Notes: generated from the sequence alone by a model not told the origin. A DNA stretch of 64,000 nt from Leptospira sp. (GCA_016742255.1 JACVCB010000004.1:62001-126000), one strand, 5' to 3'; shown: positions 1 to 9,158, counted from the first letter of the stretch. A program made the numbers and translations.

Positions 1-2844
1 TCCCAAGGGGAAAGGAAATACCATTTTACTGCTCACCATTGGGATTTTAATTCAGAAGGTGCCAGCCGAATTTTAAGTTTATTCATCGCTGGTTATTCTT
101 TTTTCAATTTCATCGGATTACCATGTTATAGATTGTTAAATGTAGAAAAAGACAAACGAAGTACCCTCCTAATTATTATGATTGCAGGTTTGATCGCCGC
201 AGTAGTTCCAAACATAACAAATGTTATGAGTCGTGATGGGGCCATGGAAAGATCGACTTATCTTACAGCAATTGTATTAACTTTCACATTCTCATTCTTT
301 ATCATCACGATTACATTCATCAACAACAGTACAGAACGTACAACGTTTATGGCCAAAATTGTGGGGATTTCCTTTGTTACAATCCTTCTCATCATGCAGG
401 CTTTCTCGTATTTGGTGGACCAAGAAAAGGAACTTTCCTTTGATAATACCGCCATTCAAAAAGCCTTACGTGTAGCAGAAGGTGGAGAAAGATCAAAGGA
501 CATCGTCTTTATGATTGAATACGATTCCAATGGACAGAATCTTAAAAAAGCATATTTACCTTCGAATGTTACCTTAGATCTTCCACTCGTCCAAGCAGAT
601 TTGTACAATACAGCATTATACAATGAACTGGTATCCTTAGGAGATTCTGAGTACCGAAATTCTCTAACATCTTTAATTTCAAAAACACCTTACTACTTTG
701 CTGGTTACAAGGATGCTATTCTTCATTTTTTAAGTGATAATCCAGATTTGGAAGGAAACGAACTCAAAACAGAAGTTTCCAAACTCATTGAAAAACTAAA
801 TAAACGTACATTCATTAATACCAACAAATTGGCAGATATTGATCCAGATACCTTCTGTGAAGAAGGTGTCAAATACATCGAAAAGGTCAAAAATGTTGAT
901 ACTTTCCGAGACTCAATCCTCAAACATGTAGAAGAATGTAAATGGGATGGAAAAGAAATTTCTGGCCGTGATTTAAAAGTGGAAATGTTAAAATTTTTCC
1001 GCTATTTTAAGCCAGATTTAACTCGTCACTACCGTAAAGATTTGGATGGACTTTCGCATTACGTTGCTTATATGACTTATGATGCGAAAAAGAAAATCAA
1101 TCTGGAAGTAGGATTTAATTACCGCGATTACAGAAATTACATGCACAAATCTGCCAAACTAGAACTTGTGATCCTTGCAATTGTAATGATCGTCTTATTG
1201 GTTGTATTTCCATTGTTCTTTCGATCTGCCCTTGTGAATCCACTTTATGCTCTACTTGCTGGGGTAGAAAAGGTAAACCAAGGAAATTTAGAAGTTGAAG
1301 TGCCTATTAAAGTAAATGACGAAATTGGATATTTAGCCGAATCGTTTAACGGAATGGTATCTTCCATCCGTGACGCCAGAAGAGAACTCCAAGATTATGC
1401 AGAAAACTTGGAAGAAAAAGTAAAAGAAAGAACAAAAGAACTCCAAGAAAAAATGGATGAGATCCATCGATTAAAAGTTCAACAAGATGGAGACTACTTC
1501 TTAACTTCACTTCTTGCAAAACCATTGTTCTTCAATGCTAACAAATCAGAAAACATTCGTTGTGATTTTTTTGTGCACCAAAAGAAAACTTTTGAATTCC
1601 GTAACAAAACGGGAGACTTAGGTGGTGATATTTGTATTACAGGAAACTTAAAATTAGGAAAACCTGATGACTTCCGTCGTTTTACCATGGTGATGAATGG
1701 AGATGCGATGGGTAAATCCATGCAAGGTGCCGGCGGATCACTTGTTATGGGTGTTGTGATGAATTCCATCATGGCACGTTCCGCTGGTAACAAACGAATC
1801 TTAAATCGTACACCAGAAGAATGGCTAACAGATGTGTATGAAGAGGTAAATGCTGTCTTCAAATCATTTAGTGGAACGATGGTAATTTCTGCTACCGTGA
1901 TGCTCATAGATGACGAAACAGGAAAGGTTTGGTATTTTAATGCGGAACACCCTTACAGTATTTTATACCGAGATGGCAAAGCAAGTTTCATTGAAAGTGA
2001 ATTAAAACTCAGAAAACTTGGACTCGATTCTGAATATGCATTTGAAGTACAGTCTTTCCAATTATTACCAGGAGACCAACTCATCCTTGGTTCCGATGGT
2101 CGCGATGACATTGATTTAACTCCTGACGAAGATGTAAGAACCATCAATGAAGATGAAACCATGGTATTACGTTTTGTGGAAGAAGCGGATGGTGATATTT
2201 ATGAAGTCGAAAGACTCGTGAAAAATGCAGGAGATATCACAGACGATATCTCTATGTTAAGTGTTGTCTTTAAAAGTGAAAAATCACCAATCCATCATAC
2301 TCCACCAAAAGACGAAATCGCAAACCAACCAATTGATGATTTTTTCGATACACCAGGTGATGATTGGGATGAAGCACTTACAACTGCAGGAGCTTTTGAA
2401 GAAGGCAAGGCACTTTACCAAAACGGTGAAATTGAACGTGCCATCACCGTCATGAAAAAAGCATTCCTCGCTGATCCTTATAACCAAAAACTAAATAAAT
2501 TTTTAGGGCTGGTAAGTTATAAAGGAAAAGAATACGATATTGCAGCAAAAGTTTTGACTGAGTTTTTAAAAGAGAACGAAGGTTCTGGCGAATATTGGTA
2601 TTACCTTGCGATGTCGGAGAAAAAATTAGGGAATTATGAACGTGCTCTAAAAGCAGCTCAAGAAGCATTAAAATATGACCCTGAAAATTTCCAAAACCTA
2701 ATAAACCTTGCTGATGTTAGTCGATTATTAGGAAATGTAGACCGAGCTCTTACCTATGTCACAAGGGCGCAGTCAATCGATCCAACTAATAAAAACGTGG
2801 TCAAACTTTCTAAATTATTAGAAAAAGCAACTAGCCTCAATTAA
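1..2844 (+). CDS. SpoIIE-type phosphatase with membrane sensor, HAMP and TPRs (5' end outside window)
   Basis: The frame is open from base 1 to the TAA at 2844 (947 codons before the stop), so the start lies left of the window; the TTG at 133 is internal to a membrane segment and is not the start. Order: four membrane helices up to about base 420, an extracytoplasmic domain to about 1150, a fifth helix near 1160-1225, HAMP to about 1390, a coiled coil rich in Glu/Lys, a SpoIIE/PP2C domain at about 1600-2290 (GDLGGD, NGDAMGKS, GSDGRDD acidic motifs), then about four TPRs at 2390-2800. Inferred role: a sensor controlling a Ser/Thr phosphatase that acts on an anti-sigma antagonist or similar partner, with the TPRs binding partners. 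The N-terminal helices resemble the 7TM module seen in some histidine kinases. Domain calls are firm; the signal is unknown. Confidence 0.9.
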   Translation, partial: SQGERKYHFTAHHWDFNSEGASRILSLFIAGYSFFNFIGLPCYRLLNVEKDKRSTLLIIMIAGLIAAVVPNITNVMSRDGAMERSTYLTAIVLTFTFSFFIITITFINNSTERTTFMAKIVGISFVTILLIMQAFSYLVDQEKELSFDNTAIQKALRVAEGGERSKDIVFMIEYDSNGQNLKKAYLPSNVTLDLPLVQADLYNTALYNELVSLGDSEYRNSLTSLISKTPYYFAGYKDAILHFLSDNPDLEGNELKTEVSKLIEKLNKRTFINTNKLADIDPDTFCEEGVKYIEKVKNVDTFRDSILKHVEECKWDGKEISGRDLKVEMLKFFRYFKPDLTRHYRKDLDGLSHYVAYMTYDAKKKINLEVGFNYRDYRNYMHKSAKLELVILAIVMIVLLVVFPLFFRSALVNPLYALLAGVEKVNQGNLEVEVPIKVNDEIGYLAESFNGMVSSIRDARRELQDYAENLEEKVKERTKELQEKMDEIHRLKVQQDGDYFLTSLLAKPLFFNANKSENIRCDFFVHQKKTFEFRNKTGDLGGDICITGNLKLGKPDDFRRFTMVMNGDAMGKSMQGAGGSLVMGVVMNSIMARSAGNKRILNRTPEEWLTDVYEEVNAVFKSFSGTMVISATVMLIDDETGKVWYFNAEHPYSILYRDGKASFIESELKLRKLGLDSEYAFEVQSFQLLPGDQLILGSDGRDDIDLTPDEDVRTINEDETMVLRFVEEADGDIYEVERLVKNAGDITDDISMLSVVFKSEKSPIHHTPPKDEIANQPIDDFFDTPGDDWDEALTTAGAFEEGKALYQNGEIERAITVMKKAFLADPYNQKLNKFLGLVSYKGKEYDIAAKVLTEFLKENEGSGEYWYYLAMSEKKLGNYERALKAAQEALKYDPENFQNLINLADVSRLLGNVDRALTYVTRAQSIDPTNKNVVKLSKLLEKATSLN

Positions 2845-2914
2845 TTGAGGTTAGAATTAAGTTTTCCATAGAAATAGATTCTAAGTTTTAGTTTTAAAGT
2901 TTAGAAATTAGAAA

Positions 2915-2955
2915 AGAGCTAAAATGAATCTCAACATTTTGGCTCTCTTTGTTTT
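2915..2955 (+). terminator. Rho-independent terminator
   Basis: A 12-bp stem (2915-2926 with 2935-2946, one G-U pair) has an 8-base loop and is followed by CTTTGTTTT. It lies 70 bases after the phosphatase stop. A second, shorter-looped inverted repeat (2831-2854, core CCTCAATTAATTGAGG) spans the stop codon itself but has no T tract. Confidence 0.7.
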
Positions 2956-3009
2956 AAGAACACTCTGCATTTTCTTAGATTCAATTGTATAAAATTTTAA
3001 AAAACCAGC

Positions 3010-3038
3010 TTGCCATACATACGAAAATCTGACAAAAT
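3010..3038 (+). promoter_or_regulatory. Candidate promoter of the DUF2147 gene
   Basis: TTGCCA at 3010-3015, a 17-base spacer, then CAAAAT at 3033-3038, about 32 bases before the start codon. It matches the housekeeping consensus in 5 of 6 and 4 of 6 positions. Read by eye only. Confidence 0.4.
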
Positions 3039-3070
3039 AAGCGAATCCATTTTTTAAAATAAGGATCTGT

Positions 3071-3595
3071 ATGAATTTAAGAATTGTATTAAGTGTATGG
3101 GCAGTTGTACTTCTATCTAGTACTACATTATTTGCCCAAAATGCTGATGTTGCATTGGGAAGATACCTTCCACCTGAGAAAGATTCGGTCATCGAAATTT
3201 TCAAGTGTGGTGATAAATACTGTGGAAAAACAGTTTGTATCAAAGATAACGCATACCCAGAGAAAGACAAAGACAAAGGTGTCCCTGGCACTCCTTACTT
3301 AGATCACAATAATGAAGATCCAAAGTTGAGAACACGTCCGAATTTAGGCATGGTTTTCATCACTGGTTTTGATTATGTTGGTGAAGGTGTTTATAAAAAC
3401 GGCCGTATTTACAATCCACGCGATGGAAAAACATACTGTGGAAAATTCACTTCACTTGACGGTGGAAACCGATTGGATCTAAAAGGAACACTCTGCTCCA
3501 TCACATTCATCGGAAAAACCAACAATTGGGTGAAACTTGGTGGATTAAACTTAGATGACCCTAAATGGGATTGTACCTTTAAGACTAAAAAATAA
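3071..3595 (+). CDS. Exported DUF2147 protein
   Basis: 174 aa. Residues 1-22 form a signal peptide ending L-F-A-Q, so the protein is exported, probably to the periplasm. The rest matches DUF2147: a G-R-Y opening, PGTPYLDHNNEDP near the middle, RTRPNLGM, then an IYNPRDGKTYCGK block and a final W. Four cysteines sit in the first half (CGDKYCGKTVC), which may form disulfides or bind a ligand. DUF2147 proteins are small beta-rich exported proteins with no agreed biochemical activity. The start ATG has AAGGA five bases upstream. The gene stands alone, with a terminator before it and a convergent neighbour after it. Confidence 0.85.
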   Translation: MNLRIVLSVWAVVLLSSTTLFAQNADVALGRYLPPEKDSVIEIFKCGDKYCGKTVCIKDNAYPEKDKDKGVPGTPYLDHNNEDPKLRTRPNLGMVFITGFDYVGEGVYKNGRIYNPRDGKTYCGKFTSLDGGNRLDLKGTLCSITFIGKTNNWVKLGGLNLDDPKWDCTFKTKK

Positions 3596-3611
3596 TTGAA
3601 ATGATACAAAT

Positions 3612-3636
3612 CCTGCCGACCGAGATGGCTGGCAGG
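3612..3636. terminator. Possible bidirectional terminator hairpin
   Basis: CCTGCC at 3612-3617 pairs with GGCAGG at 3631-3636, and further partial pairing closes the stem. It lies between two convergent genes. No strong T tract follows on either strand, so this is weak. Confidence 0.35.
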
Positions 3637-3659
3637 TAAAAGATTCTCACCTAAAGTTT

Positions 3660-4184
3660 TTACTTTTTTTCAAAGTCTTTATACAATAATGAAGGTTGGA
3701 TGCCTTGGTTTGCTTGGTACTTCCCTGATTTGTATTCGCTGATTTCCCCCTCAACGGTATGATAAAAAATCTGACAAATTTGCACTCCAGCGTAAACACG
3801 TAATGGATGAGTAACTTGGATTTCTAATGTCCAAAAACCTTTAAAACCAACGTCACCAAACCCAGCTGTGATATGAACAAACATTCCAAGCCTTCCAATG
3901 GAAGATCTACCTTCTAACATTGGTACTAAATTATGTGTTTCAGTAAACTCTATGGTCCTTCCCAAATAGAGTTTACCTGGTTCCAATAACAATCCTTCTT
4001 CAGGTATCTTTAAAGTTTCTACCGGATTTGGTTTTTTCATATCCAAAGGAAATTCAGAATAAACTAACAAATCCTCATGAAGTCTTAAATTATATGAGTT
4101 TGGGTTTAACAGCTTTTCATCATACGGTTCAATTTTAATATCAGAACCTAATCGTTTTAAAATTTCTTTACCAGTTAAAATCAA
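3660..4184 (-). CDS. dcd: dCTP deaminase
   Basis: 174 aa. Deaminates dCTP to dUTP (some family members also hydrolyse dUTP), feeding dTMP synthesis; a ThyX thymidylate synthase lies at 54789-55712. The family signature is complete: EGRSSIGR at 91-98 with the Ser and Arg that bind the nucleotide, and the catalytic Glu at 121 in GFWTLEI. The C-terminal YKSGKYQANQGIQPS loop is also typical. The start is TTG (4182-4184), with GGGAG placed in the last codons of the upstream gene; the nearest ATG is out of frame. It is the second gene of a pair with the enoyl-CoA hydratase, three bases after its stop. Length is normal for the short bacterial and archaeal type. Confidence 0.95.
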   Translation of the reverse strand: MILTGKEILKRLGSDIKIEPYDEKLLNPNSYNLRLHEDLLVYSEFPLDMKKPNPVETLKIPEEGLLLEPGKLYLGRTIEFTETHNLVPMLEGRSSIGRLGMFVHITAGFGDVGFKGFWTLEIQVTHPLRVYAGVQICQIFYHTVEGEISEYKSGKYQANQGIQPSLLYKDFEKK

Positions 4185-4187
4185 AGT

Positions 4188-4961
4188 TCATTCTCCCTTA
4201 AATATAGGTTTTCTTTTTTCAGCGAATGCCTGTAAGGCCTCTAACCTATCTTTTGTTGTTAACGTTTCAGAATAACATAATTGTTCCCACTGCAAGGCTG
4301 ATTCCATGGACAATGAAAAACCTTGCCGTATTGCCTTTTTGGATGCAGAAACAGCTATAGGTGCAGATTCCGCAATCTCCCTTGCTAAGGCAAGAGAAGA
4401 ATCCTTCAAATCCACTGGATTCACAACTTTAGAGACCAATCCTCGGCTAAGTGCCTCGGCGCTAGACAATTTTTTTCCAGAAAAAATCCACTCCATCGCC
4501 GTTGATTCCCCCACGATTCTTGATAATCTTTGTGTACCACCTGCACCAGGAATGATTCCTAATTTTGTTTCTGTTAGACCCATGATAGCAGATTCACTCG
4601 CATAACGAATATCACATGATAAAGCCAATTCCAGTCCACCTCCAAAAGCAAATCCATTAATTGCTGCAATTGTTGGGATGGATAAGTTGGCCAATTCCGA
4701 AAAACAAACATTAATATTGCGAAGAAATTTTTTAACCTCTGGTTCAGACATGTTTTTTCGTTCTTTTAAGTCAGCACCAGAACAAAACGCATCTCCTGCA
4801 CCCATAATGACAAGGGCTCTAAATTTTTCCTTCTGCATTACTTTGATGGTTTGGTGTAACTCTTCCAAAAATTGTACTGAAATTGCATTTTTTGCTTCGG
4901 GTCTGTTCAGTTCAATAAATGCTACATAAGAATCGATCGTTTGGATGGAGACAGTGTTCAT
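4188..4961 (-). CDS. Enoyl-CoA hydratase/isomerase family protein
   Basis: 257 aa crotonase-fold protein. Both catalytic acids of true hydratases are present: Glu111 in GFAFGGGLELALSCD and Glu131 in TETKLGIIPGAGG; the oxyanion-hole region is AFCSGADLK near 58-66. This supports hydration of trans-2-enoyl-CoA in fatty-acid beta-oxidation or a related acyl-CoA pathway; the exact substrate cannot be read. AGGAAA precedes the ATG. It is followed immediately by dcd, which shares its message; no metabolic link between the two is obvious. Divergent from the IPT lipoprotein gene, with 69 bases between. Confidence 0.92.
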   Translation of the reverse strand: MNTVSIQTIDSYVAFIELNRPEAKNAISVQFLEELHQTIKVMQKEKFRALVIMGAGDAFCSGADLKERKNMSEPEVKKFLRNINVCFSELANLSIPTIAAINGFAFGGGLELALSCDIRYASESAIMGLTETKLGIIPGAGGTQRLSRIVGESTAMEWIFSGKKLSSAEALSRGLVSKVVNPVDLKDSSLALAREIAESAPIAVSASKKAIRQGFSLSMESALQWEQLCYSETLTTKDRLEALQAFAEKRKPIFKGE

Positions 4962-5030
4962 AGAATTTCCTGTGGGGTAAAAAATAGAAATGAATCTTCT
5001 GAAAAATATCCGATAATGGAAATGGGTACC

Positions 5031-5723
5031 ATGAGAAGGATTTTATACACAATCGGATTCTCGTTAGTGTTTGGAAACAGTTTTTCCTGTGTGAAGTCGT
5101 CTTCGGAAGATCCGCTGGCTGCTTTATTAACCTCAGCACCTGTCATTACATCGGTAACCCCACAAATTGGAACACCTGCACAAAACAATGCGAATGCAAC
5201 CTATAGCGCAACAGAAGTTGTGATCAAAGGTGAAAATTTTGGTATTGATCCTGTTGTTCGTTTCAACGATACACTTGCATCCATTACACTGAATCTTGGT
5301 ACAGAACTTTACACAAAAGTGCCAGATGGTACTTTTTCAGGTTATATAACAGTTTCAAAATCAGGTGGATCTTGTTTGCCAAATTCTAAATCGGGAGTGA
5401 ATTGTTCCGGTACAGAATTTTTTGTGGACTGTTATGCAGTGACCAATAAAGTCTATGGCCCTGAAATTGAACTCAAACAAGGACAAGGAATTTCTGTTGA
5501 ATACGATGGAAATGAAACAAAAGCATACAGAACAGACACATTGTTAAGTGTCCGAAACTTAACGATAGGTTGTGACAGTGTGGTCACTGTTCGAGTGTTT
5601 AGTCGTTCTTGCAAAGCTACCGATTATGTACTTCAAAACAACCCTATCATTCCTTTTCCGGCAGGAGTTGCAACGCAGTTTTACGTTACAGCAGAATCTG
5701 CAACCTGTAGTTTAGTTCTTTAG
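5031..5723 (+). CDS. Putative lipoprotein with IPT/TIG domain
   Basis: 230 aa from the ATG at 5031; the frame is open further upstream, but the signal peptide MRRILYTIGF...FSC begins here. Cys20 would be lipidated (N-S-F-S-C, a loose spirochaetal lipobox). Residues about 35-85 match an IPT/TIG immunoglobulin-like fold (PVITSVTPQIGTPAQ..., VVIKGENFG). The C-terminal half has six or more cysteines in a Thr/Ser-rich beta pattern and was not recognised. Such leptospiral proteins are usually surface or periplasmic; adhesion is only a guess. Its stop overlaps the convergent gene by four bases. Confidence 0.75.
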   Translation: MRRILYTIGFSLVFGNSFSCVKSSSEDPLAALLTSAPVITSVTPQIGTPAQNNANATYSATEVVIKGENFGIDPVVRFNDTLASITLNLGTELYTKVPDGTFSGYITVSKSGGSCLPNSKSGVNCSGTEFFVDCYAVTNKVYGPEIELKQGQGISVEYDGNETKAYRTDTLLSVRNLTIGCDSVVTVRVFSRSCKATDYVLQNNPIIPFPAGVATQFYVTAESATCSLVL

Positions 5724-7201
5724 TAAGATTTATTCTTCACAAATCGTTTGAATACGATAAGATTCGCTGCTCCCATCCACTCATTCATATACTCTCTAAA
5801 AATTGTTTCTCTTGGTTTTGATGTTTTGATTTCAGGATCAAGGTCGTCGTAATTTTTGATCACGAGTCTAGAAATTTCTTTATATTTCTCTTCAATCATT
5901 TCTGTAATTTTTTTAAGTAAGGCTAAGTTATTCTTTTCTTCACCAACATTTGGTAAAATCACTTCGTTCCAATAATCGATTACATGTTTTTTTACATATT
6001 CACTTGGAATCACACGGATTACCTTTTTACCATCGTTTCCTCTTGCATGGATATAACCCGTGTTCACTTCCATAAGGAATTTTTTGGCAATCATATAAAA
6101 GTGAGATGGACCTAAATGAAATAAAAAAACATATTTAAATTGAGTTGGTAACATCATATTCATAAGAATAATATTTTCACAAAAAGTAAAAAACTGTTTT
6201 AAGAAAGTTTGGTATTCGAGTTCGAAATCTTCAGCTGACTTACTTTTTTTCTCAATACTTGTCATAGAACGAATTAATTCAGAACGTAAAACCTGTTCGT
6301 CTGCACCTAAATGAGAATCTAAACTAATTGCATTTTTAAATAATGCTTTTTCCGCATTATATTTATCCAATTCGTATCTAAAAAAGTAATGTTGGTCTGA
6401 GTTCCAACTATACTTTCCATATGCTTGTATATAATTGAGTTCACCTTCTGTTTTGAATTTTTGTTTGATGGATTTCCAATTGTCTTTCGATTTTTCCTGA
6501 TGATTGTTTATAACTTCATCTGCTTTATATTCAATTCCAGAATCTTCAGGTTCTAGTTCTTTAGGTTTATCATATAATGATTCTTCAAAAACGGAGGAAA
6601 GACGGTAAGTTCCTTTATCTCGGTATTTTGGCTTTGTCGGTTTGAATTCTGTTAAACAATTTGGATTATCAATTTGTAAAATAAAACTCATACGTTTGAG
6701 CAAAATTTCTAAATGAAATAATTTTTCAAGAGCAGGAAGGATTCGATAGTTTAGTAGTCCATTATTTTGAAATTCTAAATCTGTAAATTGGTTACTTTGA
6801 ACAGCAGACTTTAGTTTTTCCCAACCTTCTTTGGTTTCTATCAGGAAATATCTCAACATCTCAAAGATTAAATGGAACTGAATGAAGTCATCACGATTGG
6901 CATCTTCAATATGCCTTGAAAAATACCGGGAGTAATCTTTCCTTACTTGAGCAAAGAGATGTTTTTCATCTAAGTTAAAGATGATTTCTTTTATTTTTTT
7001 TTGTGATTTGTCTAGTTCTTGGTCGAGGGTTTTTCGGAAAGGTAAGATCTCACGTTTATTTGCTTCTGTGAGTCCTGTGCTTAAGAATTGGAGAAAACTT
7101 CCAACGATGTTTTGGAAATTATTTAGAAAGTATACGTAACCTTTCTTAAAATCAGCAATGAATTGGATCTCGTGATCATCCCCTCGAAACTCTTGCGACA
7201 T
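5720..7201 (-). CDS. Hypothetical cytoplasmic protein, 493 aa
   Basis: Not recognised. There is no signal peptide or membrane helix. The protein is charged, Lys- and Glu-rich and predicted mostly helical, with a low-complexity acidic linker near residues 195-235 and aromatic-rich helices before and after. The start ATG (MSQEFRGDDHEIQ) leaves 44 bases to the VOC gene, which lies upstream on the same strand, so the two may be co-transcribed. Coding reality is supported by its length and by the lack of any competing frame. Probably a genus-level family. Confidence 0.75.
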   Translation of the reverse strand: MSQEFRGDDHEIQFIADFKKGYVYFLNNFQNIVGSFLQFLSTGLTEANKREILPFRKTLDQELDKSQKKIKEIIFNLDEKHLFAQVRKDYSRYFSRHIEDANRDDFIQFHLIFEMLRYFLIETKEGWEKLKSAVQSNQFTDLEFQNNGLLNYRILPALEKLFHLEILLKRMSFILQIDNPNCLTEFKPTKPKYRDKGTYRLSSVFEESLYDKPKELEPEDSGIEYKADEVINNHQEKSKDNWKSIKQKFKTEGELNYIQAYGKYSWNSDQHYFFRYELDKYNAEKALFKNAISLDSHLGADEQVLRSELIRSMTSIEKKSKSAEDFELEYQTFLKQFFTFCENIILMNMMLPTQFKYVFLFHLGPSHFYMIAKKFLMEVNTGYIHARGNDGKKVIRVIPSEYVKKHVIDYWNEVILPNVGEEKNNLALLKKITEMIEEKYKEISRLVIKNYDDLDPEIKTSKPRETIFREYMNEWMGAANLIVFKRFVKNKSY

Positions 7202-7245
7202 ACCAAGAGGATGTTACGAATAAAAGATTAAAAAAGCAACAGGTT

Positions 7246-7596
7246 TTAGTTAGAGTAAAAAATCTCGATTAAATTTTGACTTGGATCAGCAAAGGTAAGG
7301 CTTTCTCCAGAATCGGTTCCCTCAGGTCCCTTGATAATCTTTACATTCTTTTCTTCTAATTCGCTGATTGCTTCTGTAAAATCATCCACATCCATCACAA
7401 AACTAAGGATAGGAAGGGATCGATCTGAAACCTCTGCTTTCACCAAACGAATTCGGAACGAATCGAGAGAAAGAATTGCCTCAGTAGCCTTCTTTGTCTC
7501 CACTTCGAAGTCAAAAATGTCCCGGTAAAAATCGATAGAGGTGTCGAGTTGGGAGACGGGGATACTGACGTGGCCAATGCCTTCTACAATAATCAT
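7246..7596 (-). CDS. VOC (glyoxalase/bleomycin-resistance fold) protein
   Basis: 116 aa, a single vicinal-oxygen-chelate module pair. His9 in GIGHVSIPV and Glu111 in LIEIFYSN are the usual first and last metal ligands, and DFYRDIFDFEV is the standard first helix. The family includes glyoxalase I, ring-cleavage dioxygenases and epimerases; which reaction applies cannot be told. Size fits a homodimer. Divergent from the lipoprotein gene at 7736. Confidence 0.8.
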   Translation of the reverse strand: MIIVEGIGHVSIPVSQLDTSIDFYRDIFDFEVETKKATEAILSLDSFRIRLVKAEVSDRSLPILSFVMDVDDFTEAISELEEKNVKIIKGPEGTDSGESLTFADPSQNLIEIFYSN

Positions 7597-7735
7597 AATG
7601 GAATTACACCTTCGTGAACTTTTCTGTCATCATGCTTGAAAAAGCGGCTTTGTCGAGAAAAAAGCAATTTCCTTCCAACAAACTCGCCTGTAAAATTTGA
7701 ATTCCAATTCCAAGATAGGAAAAAAGAATCAAATT

Positions 7736-8200
7736 ATGAAAGTATTTCGGATTTCACTCCTCATTTTAGCCATTTTCGCCCAATCCTGCAAAGAAGAAGT
7801 TGTTCCCTTCTCTCCAAACCATGAAAAACTAGTGGAAACAGTTTTCGCGAAAAACCAAATAATATTAGAAGAATATTTGAAAGATAACCCAAAGCCGACT
7901 TGGAAAGAATTTTCCGAAGCAGTTCAAAGTTTGGGTACAACTGGCCATCCAAAATTAAAATCTTGGGCAGACCAGATTCAATCCAACATTCCATCAAATG
8001 AGAGTGATTTAGAATCTAGTTATGAAAAAATTTCCAAAATCCAAGAAATATTGATTCAAATCAAAGCCGAGGTACCAAATCAATTGAAGTACAATCGATT
8101 TTATTGTCCAATGGTCGATAAATCATGGTTAATGACTGGGAAAGAAATAAAAAATCCATATGCTCCTGAAATGAGAGATTGTGGAGAGTTGATGCAATAA
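7736..8200 (+). CDS. Lipoprotein with DUF3347-like C-terminus
   Basis: 154 aa from the ATG at 7736. The signal peptide runs MKVFRISLLILAIFAQSC, with Cys18 as the lipidation site. After a helical stretch the C-terminus reads FYCPMVDKSWLMTGKEIKNP and continues Y..EM..CGE, which resembles the CPM...W...NPY...M..CG pattern of DUF3347-type periplasmic domains associated with metal (copper) handling; this similarity is by eye. It is separated from the next ORF, in the same frame, by one TAA codon and one further codon, so it may be the first part of an interrupted gene (see findings). Confidence 0.7.
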   Translation: MKVFRISLLILAIFAQSCKEEVVPFSPNHEKLVETVFAKNQIILEEYLKDNPKPTWKEFSEAVQSLGTTGHPKLKSWADQIQSNIPSNESDLESSYEKISKIQEILIQIKAEVPNQLKYNRFYCPMVDKSWLMTGKEIKNPYAPEMRDCGELMQ

Positions 8201-8203
8201 TTC

Positions 8204-9124
8204 ATGCCAAAATGCTTTTTAGGAACATCTCTATATGAAGCCTGCCCTCCGAGTTGCAGGCATTCATTCGCTAAACAAGACGTAGACGAAGATTGTATAG
8301 CTAAAAACAAACTAGAAGCATTTTTACAAGACAAAGTTACTTTCAAGATCGGCTTTTCCGCATTTTCACAAATTCCTGCAAAAAATTTAGAAAAATTTCT
8401 TTGGACTAACAAAGACAACCTCGAACTTATCACTTATTTTTTATACATAGGTGAGCCAACTTTAGTACGCGAAATCATAGAATCATTCTCCAATCATACT
8501 TTAAGTTATTTATATAAAGTTGATTTTGAAAATTATATGAATCTTCGTGAATCTTTAAAACGAGAAAAGACCATAAAACATATGTTTGATATTCGGAGTT
8601 TCAAATATTGGACATTTGTTAGTTATACAAGAATTTGTGATTTGATTCAATATTTTGTTCGTTATTTGAAAGAACCAGAATATGCCTGTCAATTTCTGAC
8701 TATCCTGCCTTCCGAAGTAGTATCAAACTTAAACAAATATACTGGATTGGACTATGAAGAAGAAAAATCCTTATACACTGCTTTAGGAGATTCAATTTAT
8801 GAACTTCCTTTACAATCTCCGAAAATTTACGATCATATGATGCAATTGTTTGCAGAGGATCCTGAAGTATCCATTATTTTATCGACTATGGAAGAATTGG
8901 TGCGTCGTCAAAATTTAATTTTGGACACAAGTTCCAAACTCACATCCTATATTTCTGATCATAGAATCGATAAATACTTTCAATATATTTTCTCTGAATT
9001 GAGTGGAATCGAAATTGGAACTGCCGAAGAAATATTAAATCAACTTTTAGAAAAAAAGATGATCACACCTCCTCAGAAACGTATGATCATCGATTTTCTT
9101 GAAACTGGAAAATTAGAATTATAG
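8204..9124 (+). CDS. Hypothetical protein, Cys-rich N-terminus
   Basis: 306 aa, not recognised. Cysteines at 4, 14, 18 and 31 (MPKCFLG, ACPPSC, DEDC) suggest disulfides or metal binding, yet no signal peptide precedes them. The rest is helical and acidic, without membrane segments. GGAGAG lies about 17 bases before the ATG, too far for a strong ribosome site. The frame is the same as the preceding lipoprotein, from which only TAA-TTC separates it. Either a co-translated second gene or the C-terminal part of a longer exported lipoprotein interrupted by a stop. Confidence 0.65.
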   Translation: MPKCFLGTSLYEACPPSCRHSFAKQDVDEDCIAKNKLEAFLQDKVTFKIGFSAFSQIPAKNLEKFLWTNKDNLELITYFLYIGEPTLVREIIESFSNHTLSYLYKVDFENYMNLRESLKREKTIKHMFDIRSFKYWTFVSYTRICDLIQYFVRYLKEPEYACQFLTILPSEVVSNLNKYTGLDYEEEKSLYTALGDSIYELPLQSPKIYDHMMQLFAEDPEVSIILSTMEELVRRQNLILDTSSKLTSYISDHRIDKYFQYIFSELSGIEIGTAEEILNQLLEKKMITPPQKRMIIDFLETGKLEL

Positions 9125-9158
9125 TATAATCTAACTTTTGCTAATTTAATCTTATTAC

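Noticed and set aside
1494..1907. 137-codon minus-strand ORF
   Set aside because: It lies inside the SpoIIE domain of the plus-strand phosphatase and has no signature of its own.
2908..3291. 127-codon minus-strand ORF
   Set aside because: It lies opposite the DUF2147 gene, has no ribosome site, and its protein has no family features.
4941..5030. Longer start for the IPT lipoprotein
   Set aside because: The extra 30 residues are polar, would overlap the divergent gene, and would bury the signal peptide.
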